Part shown: in pieces, positions 1 through 5,681 of the stretch | Layout of the letters: every line of letters starts with the position of its first letter | Numbering within the stretch: position 1 is the first letter of the stretch | Origin: Chloroflexota bacterium | Lineage (GTDB): Bacteria; Chloroflexota; Limnocylindria; Limnocylindrales; CSP1-4 | Direction of reading: 5' to 3' | NCBI GenBank assembly: GCA_013696945.1 | Contig: JACCXQ010000284.1 | Span: 1-5,931 of the forward strand | Length of the DNA: 5,931 nt | Program-made: the position numbers and the translations under genes | The notes under the pieces: model-generated | Seen by the model: only the letters and a program-made list of their open reading frames with translations | The model's database searches: none | What the model was told of the DNA's origin: nothing

Positions 1-43
1 GCACTGAGGTGCGGTACGTCCAGCCTTTGCAACACCGATGTAA

Positions 44-59
44 CGGTTCGACGAAACCG
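44..59 (-). terminator. Possible weak hairpin downstream of the aminotransferase gene
   Basis: A 5-bp stem (CGGTT at 44-48 with AACCG at 55-59) and a 6-base loop lie 8 bases beyond the aminotransferase stop codon, in its direction of transcription. After the hairpin the minus strand reads TTACAT rather than a T-run, so this is a poor intrinsic terminator at best. The first 67 bases look less GC-rich than the genes that follow and hold no gene that can be supported. Confidence 0.2.
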
Positions 60-67
60 ATGCGTCG

Positions 68-1252
68 CTAAGGCGCTCCGCGCGCGTCGACCGCGGCCGC
101 GCCCAGACTCGTGAGGCGCCCGGCTGCCCCGGATAACGTGGCCAGGCGCTTGGGGAACGCGAAACGCAGCTTGGTCCGGCCCAGCTCCGGCCGGGAATAG
201 AAGCTGGACCCGGGCACTGCCGCCACACCGGGACTCTCCACCAGGCGCCGCGCGAAGGTGACGTCATCGTCCTCGGTCAGGTCCGCGATGTCCGTCATCA
301 CGTAGTAGGCGCCGTCGGGTGGTGAGGCACGGAAGCCCGCGCGGGACAGAGCGTCCACGAGGAGGTCGCGGCGTTCGCAGTACTCCACGGCGAGCGCGTG
401 GTAGTACGCATCCGGCATCGCGAGCGCGACCGCTCCGGCCTGCTGGAGGGGTGCAGCCGCTCCGACGGTCAGGAAGTCGTGCACCTTCCGGATGCCGGAC
501 GTGAGCGTCGGGCTGGCGATCACCCAACCCACGCGCCAGCCGGTGACCGAATACGTCTTCGAGAGCGCGTTGATGGCGACCGTGCGCTCGGCCATGTCCG
601 GGATCGTCGCCATCGGGGTATGGTCGCCGGAGTAGCGGATGTGCTCGTAGATCTCGTCGGTGAAGCAGACCACGTCGTGCTCGATGCACAGCTCTGCGAT
701 CAGCTCCAGCTCATCCCGCGTGAAGACCCGGCCCGTCGGGTTGTGCGGGGAGTTCACGACGATGCCGCGGGTCCGTGGGCCGAACGCAGCCCGCAGCTCG
801 TCGGGGTCGAAGCGCCAGTCCGGCTCGTGGAGTGTCACGTAACGCGGGACGGCGCCACACAGGATGGCGTCCGGTCCGTAGTTCTCGTAGAACGGCTCGA
901 AGACGACCAGTTCGTCGCCCGGGTCGAGGACGGCGAGCATCGAGGCGATCATCCCCTCGGTGGCACCGCAGGTGACCGTGATCTGCGTCTCCGGGTCGGC
1001 CTCCCAGCCCGGGTACCAGTGGGCCGTCTTGATGCCGATCGCGTCACGGAACGGCTTCGCACCCCACGTGATGGCGTACTGGTTGATGTCGGCCGAGATC
1101 GCGTCGCAAGCGGCCGCCTTGACCTCGGCGGGGGCCTCGAAGTCGGGAAAGCCCTGGGCCAGATTGATCGCGCCGTGCCGCATCGCGAGCCGTGTCATCT
1201 CGCGAATCACCGACTCGCCGAAACTATCGGCCTTCCGGGAGATGCGCGGCAT
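68..1252 (-). CDS. PLP-dependent class I/II aminotransferase (kynurenine/methionine aminotransferase-like)
   Basis: This 394-residue cytoplasmic enzyme belongs to fold-type I PLP enzymes and should move an amino group from an amino acid to a 2-oxo acid. Visible motifs are NLAQGFPDF (residues 30-38), a CGATEG turn that binds the cofactor phosphate (95-100), NSPHNPTG with cofactor-contacting Asn171 (167-174), DEIYEH with Asp199 and Tyr202, and [12 protein letters not shown] (231-242) with Lys232 as the Schiff-base lysine. KLRFAFPK (361-368) carries Arg363, which binds the substrate carboxylate. The NLAQGFPD motif and the length of about 390 residues resemble kynurenine-oxoglutarate and methionine aminotransferases rather than AspC; the exact substrate cannot be read from sequence. 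The ATG is chosen because GAGGG lies 5 bases upstream and homology starts within a few residues. The gene is divergent from the adenosine deaminase gene. All catalytic residues are present. Confidence 0.93.
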   Translation of the reverse strand: MPRISRKADSFGESVIREMTRLAMRHGAINLAQGFPDFEAPAEVKAAACDAISADINQYAITWGAKPFRDAIGIKTAHWYPGWEADPETQITVTCGATEGMIASMLAVLDPGDELVVFEPFYENYGPDAILCGAVPRYVTLHEPDWRFDPDELRAAFGPRTRGIVVNSPHNPTGRVFTRDELELIAELCIEHDVVCFTDEIYEHIRYSGDHTPMATIPDMAERTVAINALSKTYSVTGWRVGWVIASPTLTSGIRKVHDFLTVGAAAPLQQAGAVALAMPDAYYHALAVEYCERRDLLVDALSRAGFRASPPDGAYYVMTDIADLTEDDDVTFARRLVESPGVAAVPGSSFYSRPELGRTKLRFAFPKRLATLSGAAGRLTSLGAAAVDARGAP

Positions 1253-1288
1253 GGGCGCCCTCTTCGTGGCAGGTGCGGGATGACGGCG

Positions 1289-1294
1289 ACCCTA
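1289..1294 (-). promoter_or_regulatory. Candidate -10 box for the aminotransferase gene
   Basis: On the minus strand this reads TAGGGT, matching the TANNNT form of the -10 element. It would start transcription about 30 bases before the aminotransferase ATG, leaving room for the GAGGG ribosome-binding site. No convincing -35 hexamer is seen at the expected spacing, so the call rests on one short motif and its position. Confidence 0.35.
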
Positions 1295-1319
1295 CCACGG
1301 GCGCCGGGACGGGCCGCAT

Positions 1320-1340
1320 CCCGAGGCGCTTCGCCTCCGG
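1320..1340. other. Hairpin in the divergent intergenic region
   Basis: GAGGCG (1323-1328) and CGCCTC (1332-1337) form a perfect 6-bp stem around a 3-base CTT loop. After one C/C mismatch, two more C-G pairs extend it outward. It lies between the two divergent genes, just upstream of the candidate deaminase -10 box, where a promoter or operator would be expected. It could be a protein-binding inverted repeat or simply a GC-rich coincidence. Confidence 0.3.
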
Positions 1341-1348
1341 GCGCCCGC

Positions 1349-1354
1349 TACCCT
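1349..1354 (+). promoter_or_regulatory. Candidate -10 box for leaderless adenosine deaminase transcript
   Basis: TACCCT matches TANNNT and ends 6 bases before the deaminase ATG at 1361. At that spacing transcription would start at or next to the A of the ATG, giving a leaderless mRNA. In agreement, no purine-rich ribosome-binding site precedes the ATG: the bases between are TGCCGC. No clear -35 is visible. Confidence 0.5.
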
Positions 1355-1360
1355 TGCCGC

Positions 1361-2470
1361 ATGGTCGCGCAGACGACGATCCGCCGTGCCCCCAAGGTGC
1401 TCCTCCACGACCATCTCGACGGCGGCCTGCGGCCGGCCACGGTCATCGAGCTGGCACGCGACTCGGGCTACGACGCGCTCCCGACGACCGACGCCGAGGA
1501 ACTGGGCCGTTGGTTCCGCCAGGGCGCCGATCGGAAGAGCCTCGAGCTGTACCTGGAGGGCTTCGATCACACGGTAGGCGTGATGCAGACGCCGGATGCC
1601 ATCGCTCGCGTCGCGTCGGAATGTGCGCAGGACCTGGCTGCGGACGGCGTCGTCTACGCGGAGGTCCGCTATGCGCCCGAGCTCTCGACGACCGGCGGCC
1701 TGTCGCTCGACGAGGTGATGAAGGCGTGGATGGACGGCTTCCGGGACGGCTCCGACGCGGCATCAGCCGCCGGGCGGCCCATCGTGGTACGAGCGATCGT
1801 CACCGCGATGCGCCAGTTCGCGCGCTCCGTCGAGATCGCCGAGCTCGCCGTCCGGTTCCGGGACCACGGAGTGGTTGGCTTCGACGTGGCTGGTCCGGAG
1901 GCGGGGTTCCCACCGACGCGCCACCTCGATGCGTTCCAGCTCATCCACCGAGCGAATTTCCACCTGACGATCCACGCCGGGGAGGCCTTCGGGCTCCCGT
2001 CGATCTGGGAGGCTCTCCAATGGTGCGGTGCCGAGCGCCTGGGCCATGGCGTGCGCATCGTCGACGACATCACGACAGAGACCGACGGCCGGATCACGAT
2101 GGGGCGGCTGGCGACCTACGTCCGCGATCGCCGCGTCCCGCTCGAGATGTGCCCGACGTCGAACGTCCATACGGGCGCCGTGGCATCCATGGAGGAGCAT
2201 CCGATCGACCTGCTCCGACGGCTCCGATTCCGCGTCACGGTCAACACCGACAACCGGCTGATGAGTGGCGTGACTCTCTCGTCGGAGTTCGAGACGCTGT
2301 CCCGGACGTTCCACTTCGGGCTCGATGAGATGCAGTGGCTCACGCTCAACGCGATGAAGTCCTCGTTCGCGCCGTTCGATCAGCGCCTCCGGCTGATCAA
2401 CGGGGTCATCAAGCCGGGATACGCACGGCTCATAGCGGACGCGGTGGCCGAGGCCCCGACGGTCGTCTGA
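1361..2470 (+). CDS. add: Adenosine deaminase (actinobacterial-type, zinc-dependent)
   Basis: This 369-residue amidohydrolase-fold enzyme should hydrolyse adenosine or deoxyadenosine to inosine or deoxyinosine plus ammonia, in cytoplasmic purine salvage. The zinc ligands are His16 and His18 in HDHLDGG, His205 in HAGEAFG, and Asp297 in VNTDNRL. Glu208 is the catalytic proton shuttle and His229 in LGHGVRI is the second catalytic residue. CPTSNVHT (264-271) is the usual conserved strand. The Asp that follows the zinc Asp in animal and E. coli enzymes is Asn298 here; from memory the NTDN form is normal for actinobacterial-type members, so it marks a subfamily rather than damage. The frame is open far upstream, but the ATG at 1361 is chosen because conserved sequence starts there and a -10 box lies directly before it. 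The related aminodeoxyfutalosine deaminase function is not excluded. It converges on the zinc-ribbon gene with a 6-bp gap. Confidence 0.93.
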   Translation: MVAQTTIRRAPKVLLHDHLDGGLRPATVIELARDSGYDALPTTDAEELGRWFRQGADRKSLELYLEGFDHTVGVMQTPDAIARVASECAQDLAADGVVYAEVRYAPELSTTGGLSLDEVMKAWMDGFRDGSDAASAAGRPIVVRAIVTAMRQFARSVEIAELAVRFRDHGVVGFDVAGPEAGFPPTRHLDAFQLIHRANFHLTIHAGEAFGLPSIWEALQWCGAERLGHGVRIVDDITTETDGRITMGRLATYVRDRRVPLEMCPTSNVHTGAVASMEEHPIDLLRRLRFRVTVNTDNRLMSGVTLSSEFETLSRTFHFGLDEMQWLTLNAMKSSFAPFDQRLRLINGVIKPGYARLIADAVAEAPTVV

Positions 2471-2476
2471 GTCCGA

Positions 2477-2617
2477 TCAGGCTGCGAGCGCGAGGCCGGC
2501 GTCCGGATCGCCGAGCAGCCAGCTCGTCGCGCAGTCCGGGCAGTCGAGCTCCGCGGTGCCCAGGTCGGCCTCGACCGGGACCTCCAGCTCGCACCACGGA
2601 CAGGTCACGTTCACCAT
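2477..2617 (-). CDS. 46-residue zinc-ribbon protein
   Basis: This very small acidic protein carries two CPxC knuckles: Cys6 and Cys9 (CPWC), and Cys26 and Cys29 (CPDC). The 16-residue spacing is that of a rubredoxin- or TFIIB-type zinc ribbon, so it very probably binds one zinc ion. No enzymatic motif, signal peptide or membrane segment is present; the tail (GDPDAGLALAA) is probably flexible. The reading frame extends further upstream, but the ATG at 2617 is clearly the start: a perfect GGAGG lies 7 bases before it on the minus strand and the upstream residues look non-coding. The function is unknown; single-ribbon proteins of this size may bind nucleic acid or a protein partner, and many are listed only as hypothetical. 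Its 3' end faces the deaminase gene with 6 bp between the stop codons and no terminator hairpin. Confidence 0.8.
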   Translation of the reverse strand: MVNVTCPWCELEVPVEADLGTAELDCPDCATSWLLGDPDAGLALAA

Positions 2618-2624
2618 CTTCTGT

Positions 2625-2629
2625 CCTCC
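2625..2629 (-). promoter_or_regulatory. Shine-Dalgarno site fixing the zinc-ribbon start
   Basis: On the minus strand this reads GGAGG, 7 bases before the ATG at 2617. It decides the start codon in a frame that stays open to 2791, and argues that the 46-residue protein is truly translated. Confidence 0.75.
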
Positions 2630-2717
2630 ATCCCGGCTCCTGCGGCCGGTCACGACGGGACGATGAGCGTGGGACGTGCCAGCTTGCCTGTCACGCGCCT
2701 CCGATGCGAACGAGCGG

Positions 2718-2723
2718 TAGCAT
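2718..2723 (+). promoter_or_regulatory. Candidate -10 box for the ParB-MPE-Eis operon
   Basis: TAGCAT matches TANNNT and ends 8 bases before the ATG at 2732. Transcription would start at or very near that ATG, as for the deaminase gene. This favours 2732 over the upstream in-frame ATG at 2663, which would place the -10 box inside the coding sequence. No good -35 hexamer is found 16-19 bases upstream. Confidence 0.5.
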
Positions 2724-2731
2724 CCCGCTCG

Positions 2732-3619
2732 ATGGAAGTGACGCGACGGCCCGGCGATCCGACCGAGGAGCCCGAGGAGGAGGGCCGGCACGTTCCCCAG
2801 GTCTTGTCGGCGGCGGCGTCACTAGCGGCCTCGGCGGCCGGATCGGTCGGCTCGCTCGCATCAGCAGCCGCTGGGTCGGTCGGATCGGCCGCCTCCGCCG
2901 CGGCGGGCTCGGTCGGCTCCGTCGCATCCGCCGCCATCGGGGAGGCCGACCACATCGCGTCCGCCGCCAGGCGCCGGGTGGCTCTCCGTGGCTCGGGCAC
3001 CCGCCGGCGCGGCACCCAGCCGTTGCCGATGCTCTACGGCGTGCATCCCGAGGCACGACGCGCCAACCCGCGCGACCGCGGGCTCGAGATCGTGCCGCTC
3101 GAGCAGATCAGAGGCACGGCCGTGGAGGGCTCCGGGCAGCGAGGGTCGGACTTCAGGCCGCTCCCCGCGCTGCGGGGAAAGGACTGGGAGGCGCGCTGGC
3201 AGCGGATCATACGCGCCGTGGAACGCCTCGAGATGCTCCCGCCGATCGACCTGATCAAGTTCGGCGACGACTACTGGATCATCGATGGCCATAACCGCGT
3301 GGCTGCGGCGCGCCAGGTGGGGCAGGTCGCGCTGGATGCGAATGTCACCGAGCTCCGTCCGCTCGGTGCGGGACATGCCGAACACCGTCGCATCGCCCCG
3401 TACCTGACCGACAGCGCGGCGCTCCAGGCTGTCGGTAGCGGCCGGCGGAGCCCCACCGCGTCGTCGTACGAATCGCTCGAGCCCGAGCGGTTGGCGTCGG
3501 AGCGGCGCGCGATGCTCGAGGGCGGGTCAGCCACCCACGAAGTCGATCACGGTCATGAGGCGGCAGACGCGACGGACAGGCTGGCCGGACCGGACGCCCC
3601 GGGGGATGGCGGCCGATGA
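2732..3619 (+). CDS. ParB/sulfiredoxin-fold domain protein with N-terminal 11-residue repeats
   Basis: The 295-residue protein has four parts: an acidic start (residues 1-20), an Ala/Ser/Gly/Val repeat region (31-74), a basic linker (80-94), and a ParB/Srx-like domain at about 116-210; the remaining tail is probably disordered. The domain is recognised from EIVPLEQIRGT (119-129), LPPIDLIKFGDDYWIIDGHN (169-188) and Arg189 with VAAAR, the box equivalent to GxxRxxA in ParB. There is no helix-turn-helix or dimerisation region like that of true chromosomal ParB, so a partition role is doubtful. Similar stand-alone domains are common in Chloroflexota and Actinomycetota, with no firm function known to me. 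The start at 2732 rests on the adjacent -10 box; an in-frame ATG at 2663 would add 23 residues of poor coding character. The stop overlaps the phosphoesterase start (ATGA). Confidence 0.75.
   Translation: MEVTRRPGDPTEEPEEEGRHVPQVLSAAASLAASAAGSVGSLASAAAGSVGSAASAAAGSVGSVASAAIGEADHIASAARRRVALRGSGTRRRGTQPLPMLYGVHPEARRANPRDRGLEIVPLEQIRGTAVEGSGQRGSDFRPLPALRGKDWEARWQRIIRAVERLEMLPPIDLIKFGDDYWIIDGHNRVAAARQVGQVALDANVTELRPLGAGHAEHRRIAPYLTDSAALQAVGSGRRSPTASSYESLEPERLASERRAMLEGGSATHEVDHGHEAADATDRLAGPDAPGDGGR
2822..2953 (+). repeat. Four tandem 33-bp units encoding an 11-residue repeat
   Basis: Residues 31-74 of the ParB-fold protein divide into four 11-residue units: LAASAAGSVGS, LASAAAGSVGS, AASAAAGSVGS and a degenerate VASAAIGEADH. 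Codons differ between units (for example GGATCGGTCGGC, GGGTCGGTCGGA and GGCTCGGTCGGC for GSVG), so the peptide has been kept while synonymous sites diverged. This points to selection on the protein rather than recent DNA slippage. Units 1 and 3 still share most of a longer stretch of DNA. Confidence 0.85.
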
Positions 3620-4302
3620 TCCGACGGCTGACGATCCCATGGCCATCGCTCCGCGCGGAGCGGAGCGGTGAGCGAGGGACGGTCAGCCGGCTGCTCGCGG
3701 TCTCGGACGAACAGGATCCAGCGCTCGAGAGCGCGGACGTCCGGGCATCCATCGGCCCCGTCGACGCCATCCTCGGATGCGGTGACCTGGAACCGGGCTA
3801 CCTCGCGATGCTGGGCGACGCTTTCATGGCCCCATTGATATTCGTTCGCGGCAACCATGATCGCGGTCTCGGCTGGCGTGAGCAGTCGCACGTGTTGCCG
3901 GACTGCCTCCCGGACGGCCGGCCGACGCTGCTGGCCGACACCCGGCTCGTGGGGCTCTCGTGGCCGGGCCGACACGACGGACGCGCCGAGCACGACGACG
4001 GCGCGGCATGGCGCCAGGCGATCGGGCTCGCGATCCGACTCGCCGGCCGCGGCCGCGAGCCACTACTCGTCATCAGCCACGCACCGCCCGAGGGTGCCGG
4101 CGACACACCGGATGACCCCTACCATCGCGGCTTCGCGGCGTATCGATGGCTGGCCGAGCGGATCCGTCCTCCGCTCTGGCTCCATGGCCACGCACAGGTC
4201 GCGGGACGTCACAGCCTCGTCGAGCGGCTCGGGCCGACGACGCTCGTCAATGTCACCGGCGCGGCGCTGATCGAGCTCGTCCCGGAGGCGGTCGGGCGTT
4301 GA
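3616..4302 (+). CDS. Calcineurin-like metallophosphoesterase with altered metal ligands
   Basis: This 228-residue cytoplasmic protein has the metallophosphoesterase core: LLAVSDEQDP (26-35), GCGDLEP (54-60), VRGNHDR (77-83), ISHAPP (153-158) and LHGHAQ (189-194). Asp31, Asp57, Asn80, His155 and His192 are in place as metal ligands, and His81 of GNHD is the usual catalytic residue. The His of motif I (DxH) is Gln33 and the second His of GHxH is Gln194; both normally bind the same metal. The substrate is unknown. The ATG overlaps the upstream stop (ATGA) and no other ATG, GTG or TTG in frame lies before the core, so about 22 non-family-like residues precede it. Its own stop overlaps the start of the acetyltransferase gene, making it the middle gene of the operon. 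A single metal site or altered metal choice is possible. Confidence 0.85.
   Translation: MIRRLTIPWPSLRAERSGERGTVSRLLAVSDEQDPALESADVRASIGPVDAILGCGDLEPGYLAMLGDAFMAPLIFVRGNHDRGLGWREQSHVLPDCLPDGRPTLLADTRLVGLSWPGRHDGRAEHDDGAAWRQAIGLAIRLAGRGREPLLVISHAPPEGAGDTPDDPYHRGFAAYRWLAERIRPPLWLHGHAQVAGRHSLVERLGPTTLVNVTGAALIELVPEAVGR
4284..4288 (+). promoter_or_regulatory. Shine-Dalgarno site for the TTG-initiated acetyltransferase
   Basis: GGAGG lies inside the end of the phosphoesterase gene, 10 bases before the TTG at 4299. Together with the TTGA overlap it supports TTG as the start of the acetyltransferase, rather than the in-frame ATG at 4146, whose 51 extra codons read as an Arg/Pro/Ala-rich shadow of the phosphoesterase gene. 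Confidence 0.6.
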
Positions 4303-5522
4303 CCATCGAGATCCGGGACCTTCGCGCCGATGAGCTTCGTCCATGGCTGGTGGCCGTCGAGACCGCCTTCGGCGAGGGTGTGCGCGAGGAGCGCATCCCG
4401 GGGTTCGAGCGGATCATCGAAGGTGATCGGATCCTCGCCGCGGTCGACGGCGACGCGATCGTCGGGGGCGGCGCGATCTTCTCGCTCGGCCTGACCATCC
4501 CCGGCGGAGAGCTGCCGGCGGCTGGCGTGACCGCCGTCGCGATCCTGCCGACGCACCGACGACGCGGCGCTCTGACCGAGCTCATGCGCCGCCAGTTCCA
4601 CGACGCCCGTGAGCGTGGCGAGTCGCTGGCATTCCTCTGGGCGTCGGAGGGTTCGATCTACCAGCGGTTCGGCTACGGGCTGGCCTCGCTCTCCTCGTCC
4701 ATCGAGATACCCCAGTCGCGGGGTGGGTTTCGGACGGACTCAGCGCCGGAGGGTGCGCTGCGCTTCATCCAGCGCGACGAAGCGGCGAAGGTCTTCCCCG
4801 CCATCTACGACGATGTCCGACGCCGGACACCGGGGTTCTTCACCCGTTCGGCCGACTGGTGGGAGATCGAGGTCCTGGACGATCCCGAATGGCGGCGCGG
4901 CGGGGCCGGTCCGCGTTTCCATGCCGTTCACGAGGTGGACGGCCAGCCGGAGGGATACGTCAGCTATCGGATCCGCGAGGACTGGGACTGGACCGGCTTC
5001 AAGAGCGCGCTCGAGGTCCGTGAGCTCTTCGGGACGAGCCACCGCGCGATACGCGAACTGTGGCGCTTCTGCTTCAGCGTCGACCTGGTAGCCACCGTCA
5101 AAGCGAGCCTCGGGCGACCGGATCATCCGCTCCTGCTGATGCTGGCCGAGCCGCGACGGCTCAAGTTGACGCTCGGCGACGCGCTCTGGCTCCGCATCCT
5201 CGACGTGGCGGGCGCGCTGGCGCCGCGGAGCTACGCAGCGAGCGACCGCGTCGTATTGGAGTTGAGCGATCATTTCCTGCCCGACCAGGCCGGGCGGTGG
5301 GCGCTTGACACGACCGGCGACAGCGCGCGCGTGCAGCGTACCGACGCCGCGCCAGACCTCGCCCTGGATGTGACCGACCTGGGTGCGCTCTACCTTGGCG
5401 GCTTCACCGTGGCGGAGCTGGCGCGGGCGGGCCGCACGAGCGAGCTGACGGTGGAAGCCGGGCGCCGCGTCGACGCGATGTTCGCGACCGACCAGCGTCC
5501 CTGGTGCCCGCAGATCTTCTGA
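4299..5522 (+). CDS. Eis-like GNAT family N-acetyltransferase
   Basis: The 407-residue protein matches the Eis family (Mycobacterium Eis is about 402 residues), which acetylates amines of aminoglycosides, polyamines or lysines using acetyl-CoA. The first GNAT domain (about 1-140) has the acetyl-CoA loop THRRRGALTEL (85-95) after AVAILP, and then SEGSIYQRFGYG (116-127). Tyr121 aligns with the general acid Tyr126 of M. tuberculosis Eis. A second degenerate GNAT domain follows, then an SCP2-like domain from about 290 (LWLRILDV, DLGALYLGG). The chain ends WCPQIF; in Eis the C-terminal carboxylate reaches the active site as general base, so an intact Phe407 end suggests activity. Eis is hexameric. 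The start is TTG, overlapping the phosphoesterase stop by 4 nt and preceded by GGAGG. Many homologues exist outside resistance settings, so the native substrate is open. Confidence 0.88.
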   Translation: MTIEIRDLRADELRPWLVAVETAFGEGVREERIPGFERIIEGDRILAAVDGDAIVGGGAIFSLGLTIPGGELPAAGVTAVAILPTHRRRGALTELMRRQFHDARERGESLAFLWASEGSIYQRFGYGLASLSSSIEIPQSRGGFRTDSAPEGALRFIQRDEAAKVFPAIYDDVRRRTPGFFTRSADWWEIEVLDDPEWRRGGAGPRFHAVHEVDGQPEGYVSYRIREDWDWTGFKSALEVRELFGTSHRAIRELWRFCFSVDLVATVKASLGRPDHPLLLMLAEPRRLKLTLGDALWLRILDVAGALAPRSYAASDRVVLELSDHFLPDQAGRWALDTTGDSARVQRTDAAPDLALDVTDLGALYLGGFTVAELARAGRTSELTVEAGRRVDAMFATDQRPWCPQIF

Positions 5523-5570
5523 CACGGCCAGCCAACGAAAACACCCGAAGTGGCCGCCGGGCCGGTGACC

Positions 5571-5596
5571 GGATCCCTTGGACAAGCCATGGGTCC
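5571..5596 (+). terminator. Imperfect hairpin after the operon, possible terminator
   Basis: GGATCCCTTGG (5571-5581) pairs with CCATGGGTCC (5587-5596) around a 5-base ACAAG loop, giving nine pairs with one bulged T and one T/T mismatch. It starts 49 bases after the acetyltransferase stop. Only GTTTCC follows, not a T-run, so it may be a weak or factor-assisted terminator, or an mRNA-stabilising 3' structure. Confidence 0.35.
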
Positions 5597-5666
5597 CGAT
5601 CCCGTTTCCGTGGCCCCTTCGGGCTGCCCAGACGATAGCCCGCCGCGCGTCCGGCCGGCAACCCGC

Positions 5667-5675
5667 TTATCCACG
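5667..5675 (+). promoter_or_regulatory. DnaA-box-like nonamer 1
   Basis: TTATCCACG matches the strong DnaA-box consensus TTATCCACA at 8 of 9 positions, differing only in the last base. It is the first of two copies in the same orientation. Confidence 0.5.
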
Positions 5676-5681
5676 AGCCTC

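Noticed and set aside
1..67. Possible end of a plus-strand gene (open frame 3-71) or a partial tRNA, with a GGTTCGA string resembling a T-arm.
   Set aside because: The short peptide has no recognisable character, and no acceptor stem, anticodon arm or CCA end can be fitted around the string.
398..1360. Long upstream extension of the deaminase reading frame, antisense to the aminotransferase gene.
   Set aside because: Its sequence is Arg/Asp/Gly-rich shadow coding of a well-supported minus-strand gene; conserved deaminase sequence begins at 1361 right after a -10 box.
1192..2328. 378-codon open frame on the plus strand overlapping the deaminase gene.
   Set aside because: Arg/Pro/Gly-rich composition typical of an out-of-frame reading of a high-GC gene; no domain motif.
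2663..2731. Upstream in-frame ATG for the ParB-fold protein, adding 23 residues.
   Set aside because: The added residues look non-coding, and the -10 box TAGCAT would then lie inside the gene; a true start here cannot be fully excluded.
2335..3294. 319-codon plus-strand frame overlapping the end of the deaminase and the ParB-fold gene.
   Set aside because: Low-complexity Arg/Gly/Ser/Pro composition and conflict with better supported frames on both sides.
4299..5522. Reading the Eis-like gene as an aminoglycoside resistance determinant.
   Set aside because: The family is broad and the setting is chromosomal, with no mobile element or other resistance gene; sequence supports an acetyltransferase only.
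4740..5585. 281-codon minus-strand frame opposite the acetyltransferase gene.
   Set aside because: It is antisense shadow coding; the plus-strand frame has clear Eis-family motifs along its full length.
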